Part shown: positions 52,852 through 61,385 of the stretch, in pieces | How positions within the stretch are numbered: position 1 is the stretch's first letter | Layout of the letters: each line of letters opens with the position of its first letter | Program-made: the position numbers and the translations under genes | From: Chimaeribacter arupi | GTDB taxonomy: Bacteria; Pseudomonadota; Gammaproteobacteria; Enterobacterales; Enterobacteriaceae | DNA length: 64,000 bases | Reading direction: 5' to 3' | Assembly: GCF_002858805.1 (NCBI RefSeq) | Contig: NZ_PJZI01000017.1 | Location: 33,094 to 97,093, forward strand | The notes under the pieces: generated by a model | What the model was told of the DNA's origin: nothing | What the model saw: only the letters and a program-made list of their open reading frames with translations | The model's database searches: none

Positions 52852-53805
52852 TTAAAGGTGGGAGCGTGTATTTGTGACAGGCATAACGTTTTTCAGGGCT
52901 GGGGAGTCACGTTTGGGCAGCGCTGTCATGGCACCTTTGGCCGTGGTGGCCAACGCGCCGCAATGCTGGGCGAGCTGGATGATCTGTTCCGGCAGCGGCG
53001 TGGTGAGGGGGTGTTCTGCGCTCATCAAGCCGGTTAACAGCCCTGCGACAAAGGCATCGCCTGCGCCGGTTGTATCAACCGGCGTAACGGCGGGGGCAGC
53101 GAACTGGCTGAGTTGCCCCTGCTGCCACACCATCACGCCCGCTTTCCCTTGGGTGATAAGCAGCAACGCCGGGTGATAGCGTTGGGTAAACAGCGCGATC
53201 GCCTCTTGCGTATTTTCATTGCCGGTGAGCAGCCACAACTCGTCCAGCGAGAGTTTTATCACCTCGGCCAGCGCCAGCGCCCGGCTGATAACCTCGTGCA
53301 TTTCCTGCGTACTTTTCCACATATCCTCGCGGATATTGGGGTCGAAGCTGACGAAGCCGCCGGCCTGGTGAATGCGGTCGATGGCGGTAAACACCGTACT
53401 GCGTGACGGCTCAGCAGAGAGCGCTATTGAGCAAAAATGCAGGAGTTCGCCCGCGGCAAACGGCGGCAAATGCTGTGCCGTGATGAACAGATCGGCACTG
53501 GGGCGGACCATAAAGGTAAAGCTGCGCTCACCGTTCTCATCTAACCCAACCAGCACCGTCGAGGTACGTTGATCAGCCAGCAGGCGCAAAAAGGCCGTAT
53601 CGACCTGCTCAGCCGCCAGCACTTCCTGAAGGCATTTGCCGAAAGGATCATTACCCACACAACCGATAAACGCACTGTCACCGCCAAGCCTGGCAACACC
53701 GACGGCAACGTTCGCCGGCGCGCCGCCCGGACACTGGCGCAACAACAGGCCTTCTTCCGGCAGTAAATCAATCACGGCATCACCTAACACCCATACTCTT
53801 TTCAT
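52852..53805 (-). CDS. scrK: Fructokinase (PfkB/ribokinase family)
   Basis: A 317-residue ATP-dependent fructokinase that phosphorylates the fructose freed by ScrB. The family start is VWVLGDAVIDLLPE with PGGAPANVAVGVARLGGDSA; the catalytic Asp is in DTTGAGDAF (about residue 250). Length and motifs are standard. It heads the scr cluster with its own operator (53835), and scrY begins about 80 bp downstream with a second operator. This gives the usual two-promoter scrK / scrYAB arrangement. Confidence 0.95.
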   Translation of the reverse strand: MKRVWVLGDAVIDLLPEEGLLLRQCPGGAPANVAVGVARLGGDSAFIGCVGNDPFGKCLQEVLAAEQVDTAFLRLLADQRTSTVLVGLDENGERSFTFMVRPSADLFITAQHLPPFAAGELLHFCSIALSAEPSRSTVFTAIDRIHQAGGFVSFDPNIREDMWKSTQEMHEVISRALALAEVIKLSLDELWLLTGNENTQEAIALFTQRYHPALLLITQGKAGVMVWQQGQLSQFAAPAVTPVDTTGAGDAFVAGLLTGLMSAEHPLTTPLPEQIIQLAQHCGALATTAKGAMTALPKRDSPALKNVMPVTNTRSHL

Positions 53806-53834
53806 TTTTCACCTTCCTCTGCTGTTTTGCATAA

Positions 53835-53850
53835 GCTAAACCGTTTTAGC
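53835..53850. promoter_or_regulatory. ScrR operator in the scrK promoter
   Basis: GCTAAACCGTTTTAGC is a 16-bp palindrome with one mismatched pair, closely matching the scrY site at 52797. It is 30 bp upstream of the scrK start and is likely bound by ScrR. Confidence 0.8.
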
Positions 53851-53883
53851 TAACGTTAACAACCCTTTTCAAATGGGCAGGTG

Positions 53884-54096
53884 ATGGCAGACAGGCAGGC
53901 TGATACCCGTAAGAGAAAGCGCCCCCGGCAGAGCAGCCAATTGATTACCTCTGTTTTTAAACAGCCGTTATTTGGCACAGTGTTATTTCAGAAAACGGAA
54001 AAAAAGCGTGATGCACAAAACCCGTCAACTTTTAATAGTTTTCTACGTAAAGAAATGCAAATTTTAGAAAAAGCCCTGATGTTTATGGCAGAATAA
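53884..54096 (+). CDS. Small hypothetical basic protein
   Basis: A possible 70-residue protein, rich in Lys and Arg near the start (TRKRKRPRQSS) and with an amphipathic C-terminus (FLRKEMQILEKALMFMAE). An AGG lies just ahead of ATG 53884. I recognise no family. It fills part of the 550-bp gap between the scrK promoter and mdtJ. The frame may be open by chance, so treat it as tentative. Confidence 0.3.
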   Translation: MADRQADTRKRKRPRQSSQLITSVFKQPLFGTVLFQKTEKKRDAQNPSTFNSFLRKEMQILEKALMFMAE

Positions 54097-54171
54097 ATTT
54101 GTGTCTAACTACTGAGGACAATTATTCATCCACACCGAGGAAAAGCAACAACGTGGATAGGTTGTAAAATT

Positions 54172-54270
54172 ATGGACAAAATGTTCACCCCAAAAATGCT
54201 TACCCCTCCTTTATTCCTTGCTGATGTAAACGGCCTGCTTTGCGATCAGCACTGGCGTTGCGCGCTTTAG
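54172..54270 (+). CDS. Leader peptide ORF upstream of mdtJI (mdtU-like)
   Basis: A 32-codon ORF from ATG 54172 to TAG 54268-54270, ending 90 bp before mdtJ on the same strand. It contains Pro-Pro (LTPPLFLADVNGLLCDQHWR). In E. coli, mdtJI is preceded by a translated leader, mdtU, through which spermidine controls expression; position and size here fit that role. Between it and mdtJ is a CACGCG/CGCGTG hairpin (54311-54329). I have not compared the peptide sequences, so the name is an inference from position. Confidence 0.5.
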   Translation: MDKMFTPKMLTPPLFLADVNGLLCDQHWRCAL

Positions 54271-54360
54271 CCCCGTTCTCTCCTTTTTATTTCTGATTTA
54301 TTTGGTTTTCACGCGGCACTTTCGCGTGGGCAGGAATTATTTCTCGTCAGGAGAGAAATC

Positions 54361-54771
54361 ATGCGGTATTGGATTTTATTAACAGCAGCCATTGCTGCGG
54401 AAATTATTGGCACCGTGTCGATGAAATGGGCGGGCGTGAATGGCAGCAGTGCCGGCTATATTTTTATGCTGGTGATGATTGCGCTGTCCTATATTTTATT
54501 GGCTTTTGCGGTGAAACGTATTGCGCTGGGGGTGGCTTACGCCCTGTGGGAAGGGATCGGCATTCTGTTTATCACGCTGTTCAGCGTCACGCTGTTTGGT
54601 GAAACGTTATCGGCCATGAAAATCGCCGGCCTGATGACGCTGGTGGCCGGTATTGTGCTGATTAAATCCGGCACGCAGACGCGTAGCAGCCAGGCGCGTG
54701 CCGCACAGACACATGCCGCCCCGGCGCGTAACATGCAGGCGCATAAGGAGCTGAGCCATGGCCACCTTTAA
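54361..54771 (+). CDS. mdtJ: Spermidine exporter subunit MdtJ (SMR family)
   Basis: A 136-residue small multidrug resistance protein with four helices. The essential Glu is in ITAAEIIGT-type context ([17 protein letters not shown]), and the signature is [11 protein letters not shown]. With MdtI it forms the heteromeric spermidine exporter of the inner membrane. It carries a C-terminal Ala/His/Arg-rich tail ([20 protein letters not shown]) and so is slightly longer than E. coli MdtJ. AGGAGAG stands before the start. It overlaps mdtI by 14 bases. Confidence 0.92.
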   Translation: MRYWILLTAAIAAEIIGTVSMKWAGVNGSSAGYIFMLVMIALSYILLAFAVKRIALGVAYALWEGIGILFITLFSVTLFGETLSAMKIAGLMTLVAGIVLIKSGTQTRSSQARAAQTHAAPARNMQAHKELSHGHL

Positions 54772-55087
54772 TGCAATGCATATCGCCTGGCTGGCATTGG
54801 CCACCGGGCTTGAGATCGGCGGGAATATCCTGTTGAAGTACTCCAACGGGTTTCGCCGCCCGCTGTATGGCCTGGGTTCCCTGGTTGCCGTGCTGGCCGC
54901 CTTCAGTGCGCTGGCACAGGCGGTTAAAGGCATCGATTTATCGGTCGCCTATGCGTTATGGGGCGGGTTTGGCCTGGTGGCGACGGTTGCAGCGGGCTGG
55001 ATATTGTTTGGGCAACGGCTCAGCAGCAAAGGCTGGTTAGGCATGGCGCTGTTATTAACCGGGATGGTGCTGATTAAATTGGCGTGA
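54758..55087 (+). CDS. mdtI: Spermidine exporter subunit MdtI (SMR family)
   Basis: A 109-residue SMR protein, the partner of MdtJ. Strong marks are [40 protein letters not shown] sequence (here [20 protein letters not shown]), [14 protein letters not shown] and the ending MVLIKLA, nearly as in E. coli MdtI. It has four helices with the conserved Glu in helix 1. It is translated by overlap with mdtJ and ends at a bidirectional hairpin. Confidence 0.93.
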   Translation: MATFNAMHIAWLALATGLEIGGNILLKYSNGFRRPLYGLGSLVAVLAAFSALAQAVKGIDLSVAYALWGGFGLVATVAAGWILFGQRLSSKGWLGMALLLTGMVLIKLA

Positions 55088-55096
55088 CCATGATAA

Positions 55097-55130
55097 TCCG
55101 CGGGAAACAGTATTATGCTGTCCCCGCGGA
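55097..55130. terminator. Terminator between mdtI and the DUF2913-like gene
   Basis: TCCGCGGG (55097) pairs with CCCGCGGA (ending 55130), and an inner ACAG/CTGT pair extends the stem. It sits between convergent genes. Confidence 0.6.
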
Positions 55131-55134
55131 CCCT

Positions 55135-55437
55135 TCAGGGTAAAACAACCGGGGCAGGGGCCATCATGGATTGCCCCTGTCGATAAATCATTTTCAGCAT
55201 CGGTAAATAATCGTGTGCCAGCCCATCGGTTAACATTTTCCGGCGCAGCCAGCGGATTTCATTAATCAGCTCCGCCTGAAACGATTTATTGCGTTGCGCG
55301 TTATCCAGCCAGCGTAATAAGAACTGGTTTTTAGCCACCTGGGAAACCGGGAACCCATAGCGCTCATTGATCAGCGCCGCGACGATGGCACAATAATAAA
55401 AGTGCAGCCGCTGGGAGAGTTGTTCATGACTCATCAT
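55135..55437 (-). CDS. DUF2913-like hypothetical protein
   Basis: A 100-residue helical protein. The central block NQFLLRWLDNAQRNKSFQAE and the following IRWLRRKMLTDG recall the DUF2913 family of small proteins found in enterobacteria and vibrios. That match is from memory and moderate. There is no signal peptide or membrane segment. No function is known. It is a single gene between mdtJI (convergent) and the 640-bp gap before treA; an internal start at Met2 is equally good. Confidence 0.55.
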   Translation of the reverse strand: MMSHEQLSQRLHFYYCAIVAALINERYGFPVSQVAKNQFLLRWLDNAQRNKSFQAELINEIRWLRRKMLTDGLAHDYLPMLKMIYRQGQSMMAPAPVVLP

Positions 55438-56078
55438 TATTGACTCAAAAATAAAAGAGGGGCCGGCGTGAACAGGCGTTGAGCGGCCTTATTCTCCCCC
55501 TCTGGAATAACAGAGAAAACGATCCGGCATTACCCCTCTTTTCCGGCACGGTACTCCTGCCAGCGGATCACGGAATTAATTCCCATCCAGGCCAGCGGGT
55601 TAGGGTGAGAAAACTGATCTATTGGTGTTTTGGTGTACTTAAGTCCCGACGAGTATTTGACATCGGTTATGTAAATCATCAGCTGGAAGTATGGCAATGT
55701 TAAAGCCTGCGCTAAAAGCTTTAGCCCACCCAGCTTTCATATAGCTGCTATGCCGAAAAGTTTGATGATCTTCCGTTGTTGAGTGCGCAGCCGCAGACAA
55801 GTTACGGGGGCGTCTCCACAGATACTGAAGATGAAATAGCGTGTTTTAACTCGGTAGCTGCCGGGCACTCAGCCCCTTTTTATTCTGGCTTAGCTGCACC
55901 TGAAAAAGGGCATTAACCCCTTAGTGCGCCTTTTCAGGTGCACTGCGCTATTTTTTAAAACTCCCGTCCCCTTCACATTTATCAGCCCGTTAATAAGCAA
56001 GCTATTCATTTTCGTCTAGAGTTTTTCGAATGGTCAACCATTTACAGGCCATGTCTGGTCTGGACAAGGAGAACAGTG
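55438..56078. other. Long intergenic region before treA
   Basis: 640 bp without a credible protein gene. The notable element is the strong hairpin at 55895-55942. The remainder shows no repeats or tRNA-like features; it probably includes the treA promoter near its right end. Confidence 0.5.
55895..55942 (+). terminator. Strong hairpin, possible terminator of an unseen transcript
   Basis: A 14-bp stem with one bulged A (TGCACCTGAAAAAGG at 55895-55909 with CCTTTTCAGGTGCA at 55929-55942), 19-base loop, and TTTTTT at 55951-55956. No gene ends here on the plus strand, so it may close a small RNA starting in 55450-55890. Confidence 0.45.
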
Positions 56079-57749
56079 ATGACGAAAAAGGCCGTATCCC
56101 CTCAATGGAAAGGCGCGTTGCTTATGCCTTTGCTGGTGACCGGCGCGCTGGCAACCGGCTCTTTTTATGCGCAGGCAGAAGACGACCAACCCCTGTTGAC
56201 GCAGGCACCGGTGCCGCCTGATATCCGCCTCGGGCCGCTTTACCATGCGGTGCAGGCGGCGAAATTCTTCCCGGATCAGAAAACCTTTGCCGACGCTGTG
56301 CCGAAATATGATCCCTCCTCGATTCTGGCCGACTGGCAGATGCAAAAAACACAGCAAAATTTCGACCTGAAGCGCTTTGTTGACAGCAATTTCACCCTGC
56401 CGGGCAAAAATGACGCCTATGTGCCGCCCGCCGGGCAGAGCCTGCGTGAGCATATCGACGGCCTGTGGCCGGTGCTGACGCGCACCACCGATAAAGTAAA
56501 CCAGTATGACTCGCTGCTGCCGCTGCCGAAGCCGTATGTGGTGCCGGGCGGCCGCTTCCGTGAAATCTATTACTGGGACAGCTACTTCACCATGCTGGGG
56601 CTGGCAGAGAGCGGCCACTGGGATCGCGTCCAGGATATGGTGGACAACTTCGCGCACGAGCTGGACACCTACGGCCATATCCCCAACGGCAACCGCAGCT
56701 ACTACCTGAGCCGTTCGCAGCCGCCGTTCTTCAGCCTGATGGTGGATCTGCTGGCGCAGCACCGCGGGGAAAGCGTCTACGCCACCTACCTGCCGCAGCT
56801 GCAAAAAGAGTATCAATACTGGATGGCGGATGCGGAAAGCGTCCCGGCGGGCAGTGCCGGCAAGCGCGTGGTCAAACTGAAAGACGGCACGGTGCTGAAC
56901 CGCTATTGGGATGCGCGTGATGTGCCGCGTACCGAATCTTATATGGATGACATCGCCACGGCGGAAAAAGCCACCTCGCGCAACAAAGCGGAGCTTTACC
57001 GCGATCTGCGTGCCGGGGCGGCCTCCGGCTGGGATTTCAGCTCCCGCTGGTTTGACGATCCGAATAATCTCTCCACCATCCGTACCACAGAGATTGTGCC
57101 GGTAGATCTGAACGCCCTGCTGTTCCATCTGGAGAACACGCTGGCGCGCGCCAGTAAAGCCGCAGGCCAATCCGCCGACGGCCAGCGTTATGCTGACCAG
57201 GCAGAAAAACGGCAGGCGGCGATCAACCGCTATCTGTGGAACGCCGACGGCGGCTGGTATGCCGACTATGACTGGAAGCGCGGCAGTGTGCGCACCCAGT
57301 TAACCGCCGCCGCGCTTTTCCCGCTCTATATGCAGGCCGCCAGTGACGATCAGGCCGACAAAACCGCTGCCGCGGTGGAGAAACAGTTGGTGAAAGCGGG
57401 CGGGCTGGTGACGACGAATGTGCATAACGGCCAGCAGTGGGATGCCCCCAACGGCTGGGCGCCGCTCCAGTGGGTAGCGGTGGAAGGGCTGAACCATTAC
57501 GGCAAGCAGACGCTGGCAAAAGAGATCGGTATGCGCTTCCTGGACAACGTGCAGGCCACCTATGACCGCGAACACAAGCTGGTGGAGAAATATGTGGTCG
57601 AAGGGAATCTGGGCGGTGGCGGCGGCGGGGAATACCCGTTGCAGGATGGCTTTGGCTGGACTAACGGCGTGACGCTGAAGCTGATGGACGCGTATTGCCC
57701 GAAAGGCATTACCTGTAACAATGTCAGCGACCTCAAAAAAGCCCCGTAG
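56079..57749 (+). CDS. treA: Periplasmic trehalase (GH37)
   Basis: A 556-residue trehalase that splits trehalose into two glucose molecules in the periplasm. The signal peptide runs to about residue 33 (SFYAQA). Both GH37 signatures are present: [15 protein letters not shown] and [13 protein letters not shown]. The catalytic Asp is in GWDFSSRW, and the Glu is in the Gly-rich [16 protein letters not shown]. Length fits TreA. GGAGA precedes the start. It is expressed alone, and a GC hairpin follows. It is probably useful under osmotic stress or for feeding on plant or insect trehalose. Confidence 0.95.
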   Translation: MTKKAVSPQWKGALLMPLLVTGALATGSFYAQAEDDQPLLTQAPVPPDIRLGPLYHAVQAAKFFPDQKTFADAVPKYDPSSILADWQMQKTQQNFDLKRFVDSNFTLPGKNDAYVPPAGQSLREHIDGLWPVLTRTTDKVNQYDSLLPLPKPYVVPGGRFREIYYWDSYFTMLGLAESGHWDRVQDMVDNFAHELDTYGHIPNGNRSYYLSRSQPPFFSLMVDLLAQHRGESVYATYLPQLQKEYQYWMADAESVPAGSAGKRVVKLKDGTVLNRYWDARDVPRTESYMDDIATAEKATSRNKAELYRDLRAGAASGWDFSSRWFDDPNNLSTIRTTEIVPVDLNALLFHLENTLARASKAAGQSADGQRYADQAEKRQAAINRYLWNADGGWYADYDWKRGSVRTQLTAAALFPLYMQAASDDQADKTAAAVEKQLVKAGGLVTTNVHNGQQWDAPNGWAPLQWVAVEGLNHYGKQTLAKEIGMRFLDNVQATYDREHKLVEKYVVEGNLGGGGGGEYPLQDGFGWTNGVTLKLMDAYCPKGITCNNVSDLKKAP

Positions 57750-57759
57750 CCTGGCGCTG

Positions 57760-57777
57760 CCCGGCCGTGGGGCCGGG
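57760..57777. terminator. Terminator between treA and abiEii
   Basis: CCCGGCC (57760-57766) and GGCCGGG (57771-57777) with a 4-base loop, located between convergent genes. Confidence 0.55.
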
Positions 57778-57791
57778 CGGTTACGAGCTGG

Positions 57792-58706
57792 TTATGCCTG
57801 AAGCACCTTTTCAAGCTGCTTCACGGCTTCGGCGTGTTTATCCGCAGGCATTTTCGACAGGTTGTGCAGCTTCCACCGAACTGCCGGCAACTGGTCGATA
57901 TGGTCGAGACCGAGCAACGCCCAGTCGGGCTGCCGGCGTTTGAACGACAATAAAAATGCCCGCTCGTCTGATGTCATTTCTGCATGGATCTGTGCAACCA
58001 GCTGTTCCCGCACCGCCTGCAAGTCTGCCAGGGGGACGTCCACCTCCGCCATACGGCGGAACTCACCCTCATAAATCCCGCTTATCTCTTTAAAATGCGG
58101 TCGCAATAACTCAGCGATTGGGCGTGGATGGCTGATCACATAAACCAGCAGGGCTTTACGCAGCGCATCTGTCAGCCCCTCGTTGTCGAGTAAAAATTTG
58201 ACGTCAAACAGATCCCTGGGATGCTGGCGATCCAGTGCCGCGCAAATTTTACCGGCATACAGGTCAGCAAATGACACCACGGCCATTTCTGCATAACCAA
58301 ACTCATCCTCAACCGCTTCACAGACCGGACGCACCGCCGGCTCGTAGACGGTCCCACGCAATACCGGCGACAGCTCAATCTTAATCATCACGCTGTCGCG
58401 GACAACCGTCAGCCGCAATGCATCACGTTTGTCTTCATACGATTTGCTCACCTTGCTGGCGGGAACAGAGGTGCTGATGGCGTCTGCAATGCTATCCAAC
58501 GCAGATTTGATGGCGGTGAGTGAGGCGTTGCGTTCCAGCACCGGCAGAAACACCAGGTCAATATCCACCGATAAGCGGGGAAACTCCCGGATAAACAGAT
58601 TAATGGCCGTGCCGCCTTTCAACGCAAAGCAGTCATGTTTCGCAATGTGCGGGATGAGCTGTAACAGGAGCTGAACCTGTTGGTAATAAATGCTTCCTCT
58701 GTCCAT
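57792..58706 (-). CDS. abiEii: AbiEii toxin, nucleotidyltransferase
   Basis: A 304-residue toxin of the type IV AbiE system, a nucleotidyltransferase of the DUF1814 family; a characterised relative modifies tRNA 3' ends. Motif I is KGGTAINLF (residues 30-38) with the paired acids Asp48 and Asp50 in SVDIDL. Downstream motifs are KIELSP and the conserved DLYAGKICAALDRQHPRDLF. It lies six bases behind its antitoxin gene on the same strand, under the palindromic operators at 59514 and 59587. It would stabilise the plasmid or give abortive phage infection. Confidence 0.88.
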   Translation of the reverse strand: MDRGSIYYQQVQLLLQLIPHIAKHDCFALKGGTAINLFIREFPRLSVDIDLVFLPVLERNASLTAIKSALDSIADAISTSVPASKVSKSYEDKRDALRLTVVRDSVMIKIELSPVLRGTVYEPAVRPVCEAVEDEFGYAEMAVVSFADLYAGKICAALDRQHPRDLFDVKFLLDNEGLTDALRKALLVYVISHPRPIAELLRPHFKEISGIYEGEFRRMAEVDVPLADLQAVREQLVAQIHAEMTSDERAFLLSFKRRQPDWALLGLDHIDQLPAVRWKLHNLSKMPADKHAEAVKQLEKVLQA

Positions 58707-58712
58707 TTTTGA

Positions 58713-59486
58713 TCACATCTCTTTAGGGACGGTAATATTCCAGGTGGTGTCCAGGCGACCCGCCTGGACGATGGTCCGCTTGCCGGTGCCGAGCGCATAC
58801 TGGGTGGGGTTAAGGTGCCTGTACCACGGGTGGTTATGGCGCTGCGCCAGCCACATAAACAGCCGCTTGGACTTAATGCTGCCATTTGCCTGCATTAAAG
58901 GGTCGAGTTTTCTGGGGGAGAGCGTCGACAGCCCCTGCATCAGCTGGTCAGCATGTTCCACACTGATATGTTCAGGCACTTGCGGGAGAAGCTCCAGCAT
59001 GGCTTTTTCAGGCCCTGACATCATGAGCGCGGGTAACCCTTCGCGCCACGGGTACGCCCGCAGATAGCGGGCATCGTCCATCACCGGAGCGGGCCAGATG
59101 CGCCGGGTGCTGTGCCACTCAAACTGTGTGCTGAGGTTAAGCCGGTTCAGCCACGGAGGTGCCGCGCCTGCGGAATAGAGGCTGATCAGCTGGTCTTTAT
59201 GCCTGGACTGATAGTGCGCCAGCCCTGCCAGATCCAACGCCGTAAGGCCGCCCACCTGCACCGGCAGGCTTTGCATACGTTGCAGGGAGATGGCGACGCC
59301 TTGCCAGCTCAGGCAGGGCTCCTCACGCACGTAAACGCCGGGCACCAGCGCCAGTAATGTCCGGCTTTTTACCGCATTATCAATAAAGTGCAGGGTTAAA
59401 CCCTGTGCCTGTAGCCAGGTTTTGGTTGCCAGCAGGCCCACTGGAAGCAGTGTTTTCAGCAATTGTCTCGATTCACTATTTAACAT
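58713..59486 (-). CDS. abiEi: AbiEi antitoxin / autorepressor
   Basis: A 257-residue AbiEi-type antitoxin. The N-terminal part is a winged-helix-like domain with family sequence (LVPGVYVREEPCLSWQGVAI, GGLTALDLAGLAHY). The C-terminal part holds the antitoxin function (GPEKAMLELL, LPQVPEHISVEHADQLMQGL, SIKSKRLFMWLAQRHNHPWY). AbiEi proteins silence the toxin without binding it directly and repress their own promoter through inverted repeats; two such repeats lie upstream. The pair is divergent from the phytase-like gene. Confidence 0.88.
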   Translation of the reverse strand: MLNSESRQLLKTLLPVGLLATKTWLQAQGLTLHFIDNAVKSRTLLALVPGVYVREEPCLSWQGVAISLQRMQSLPVQVGGLTALDLAGLAHYQSRHKDQLISLYSAGAAPPWLNRLNLSTQFEWHSTRRIWPAPVMDDARYLRAYPWREGLPALMMSGPEKAMLELLPQVPEHISVEHADQLMQGLSTLSPRKLDPLMQANGSIKSKRLFMWLAQRHNHPWYRHLNPTQYALGTGKRTIVQAGRLDTTWNITVPKEM

Positions 59487-59513
59487 TCGCCACCTGCGGT
59501 TTACTAATGTGTT

Positions 59514-59540
59514 TATATACGGCGATTATCGCCGTATATA
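59514..59540. promoter_or_regulatory. AbiEi operator, palindrome 1
   Basis: Perfect 13-bp arms (59514-59526 and 59528-59540) around one base contain ACGGCGAT/ATCGCCGT. It starts 28 bp upstream of abiEi, where an autorepressor would bind. Confidence 0.8.
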
Positions 59541-59586
59541 AGGAAATATACAAACCACTCAAGGTGGAAAGTTTACTTGTCTTCCT

Positions 59587-59611
59587 ATTTACGGCAATCA
59601 TCGCCGTGAAT
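59587..59611. promoter_or_regulatory. AbiEi operator, palindrome 2
   Basis: The same motif in weaker form (12-bp arms with two mismatches, ACGGCAAT/ATCGCCGT). Its centre is 72 bp from palindrome 1. Paired inverted repeats suit cooperative AbiEi binding. Confidence 0.75.
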
Positions 59612-59862
59612 AACCATTTTAATAAACCACTGCGCAGGGTGTTTCTGCGGGTATTACCTTGCGGTCATCTGCCGCTGCACGCAGCCAGCATCAAAATCGT
59701 CTGAAAGACGCTCTCTCTACACATACAGGTTCCTTCTCTCACCATCCACCTTCTCAACGGTGCAGAAATCAATCTGTTAGCAGCCAATGTTTCCCGGAGA
59801 TTTCATTTTTCTGTCATTTTTGTTCTTTACGCTGTTAGCTTCCCTATATGGATATTAACACT

Positions 59863-61221
59863 ATGAAAATAAAAGCTATTTCCCTGGTTGTCGGCTGTGC
59901 GCTCTCATCATCAACGCTCGCGGCGCAGCCGCAGGCCGAGCGCTATATCGTCAGTTTTCCCGAAGGGACACGCGTAAGCTACAACGGCGCGTTTTCCGGC
60001 GCGTTTCCAAATGGTTTGCCGGTGGGGATTGGCTCCGGTTTGCTGTTTACCGGCAAGCAGGGGGAGACGTTCACCTTCGCAACCGTCACCGATCGCGGGC
60101 CGAATGCTGACTCGCCTGATATGGGTAAGAGAGAGGCAAAAATTTTCGTCACGCCAGAGTTCGCCCCACTGCTGATGACTATTCGGGTGCAGAACGGCAA
60201 AGCGGAGGCCACGGACGCCCGGCCGCTGCATGACGATAAGGGCAATATTAACGGATTGCCGCTGCAGGATGGCGTCATCGGATCAACCAATGAAATCGCG
60301 CTGGACGATACGTTGAAAGTGCTGCATGGCGATAACCGCGGTCTGGATACGGAAGGCATTACGCCGGACGGCAAGGGAGGGTATTGGCTGTGCGATGAGT
60401 ATGGCCCGTTCCTGATTAACGTTGATGCGCGCGGCAAGATCCTGAAAATCTACGGGCCGCAGGCAGAAGAGGGGGAGAAATCCATCGCGGGCGGTCTGCC
60501 GAATGTTCTCAAATGGCGTCAGCCAAATCGTGGATTTGAAGGGCTCACCCGCATGCCGGACGGGCGCATTATCGCCGCGGTGCAGAGCACGCTGGATATC
60601 AACGGTAAAAGTAAAAAGCAGGCGCGCTTTACCCGCCTGGTGAGCTTCGATCCGGCGACCGGGAAAACCGCGATGTATGGTTACCCTATCGACAGCGCCG
60701 CTTACGGTAAAAACAGCGACGCAAAAATTGGCGATATTGTGGCGCTCGACAATCAGCATATCCTGCTGATTGAACAAGGCAGCGACAAAGACGATGCGAT
60801 GCGCAACCTTATCTATAAGGTGGATCTTAGCCCGGCTACCGAGCTTGCAGCATTCGATAAGCCTGACGAGTATCCGGAGTTTGACGACGAGAAAGCGCTG
60901 GCGCAGCGCGGCATTAAGCTCGCCGCTAAAACGCTGGTGGTCGATTTACGTCAACTCGGCTGGCAGCAGGAGAAGGCCGAAGGACTGGCGCTAATTGACA
61001 ATAAAACGCTGGCCGTCACCAATGACAATGACTTCGGCGTGAGAACGGTCATGCAAAATCCGGTTGAAGGTAAGAAGCGTAAGGATTATCGGGTGACCGA
61101 ACAGGGGACGCTGACGGTAGATGATAAGCCGGTTGCAACGACTATCGGCATAAAGCCGCTGAAGAAACCGGAGTCGGACAGCGAGTTGTGGATTGTCACG
61201 CTGGCGGCACCGCTGAAATAA
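59863..61221 (+). CDS. Exported phytase-like / esterase-like protein
   Basis: A 452-residue exported protein with a signal peptide (MKIKAISLVVGCALSSSTLA, cleaving after LAA) and a beta-propeller-like domain of the group named 'esterase-like activity of phytase'. Telling segments are ATVTDRGPNADSPD, DTEGITPDGKGGYWLCDEYG, GFEGLTRMPDGRIIAAVQST and the ending KAEGLALIDNKTLAVTNDND. Phosphatase or esterase activity is suspected for the family but not firmly known. ATG 59863 is chosen because the signal peptide begins there; 59848 is an in-frame alternative. It stands alone. Confidence 0.82.
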   Translation: MKIKAISLVVGCALSSSTLAAQPQAERYIVSFPEGTRVSYNGAFSGAFPNGLPVGIGSGLLFTGKQGETFTFATVTDRGPNADSPDMGKREAKIFVTPEFAPLLMTIRVQNGKAEATDARPLHDDKGNINGLPLQDGVIGSTNEIALDDTLKVLHGDNRGLDTEGITPDGKGGYWLCDEYGPFLINVDARGKILKIYGPQAEEGEKSIAGGLPNVLKWRQPNRGFEGLTRMPDGRIIAAVQSTLDINGKSKKQARFTRLVSFDPATGKTAMYGYPIDSAAYGKNSDAKIGDIVALDNQHILLIEQGSDKDDAMRNLIYKVDLSPATELAAFDKPDEYPEFDDEKALAQRGIKLAAKTLVVDLRQLGWQQEKAEGLALIDNKTLAVTNDNDFGVRTVMQNPVEGKKRKDYRVTEQGTLTVDDKPVATTIGIKPLKKPESDSELWIVTLAAPLK

Positions 61222-61238
61222 ACGCTTTCCCCACCCCA

Positions 61239-61288
61239 GGCTGCATCCGTTAATGGCATCACTTTGTGTAAAAGAGCCGGATGCAGCC
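61239..61288 (+). terminator. Hairpin after the phytase-like gene
   Basis: 11-bp arms GGCTGCATCCG (61239-61249) and CGGATGCAGCC (61278-61288) with a 28-base loop, followed by CCGTTTT. A plausible terminator between convergent genes, though the long loop lowers confidence. Confidence 0.45.
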
Positions 61289-61385
61289 CCGTTTTGCCAT
61301 CGACAGATCATTCCCCGGCGTTAAGTTACAGCGGGCTGCGGGCCGGACATCGCCCGCGATGAGCGAGAAGCGGACTAAAACCAGG

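Noticed and set aside
55479..55703. 74-codon open frame in the gap before treA
   Set aside because: No ribosome-binding site, odd composition and no family; more likely non-coding.
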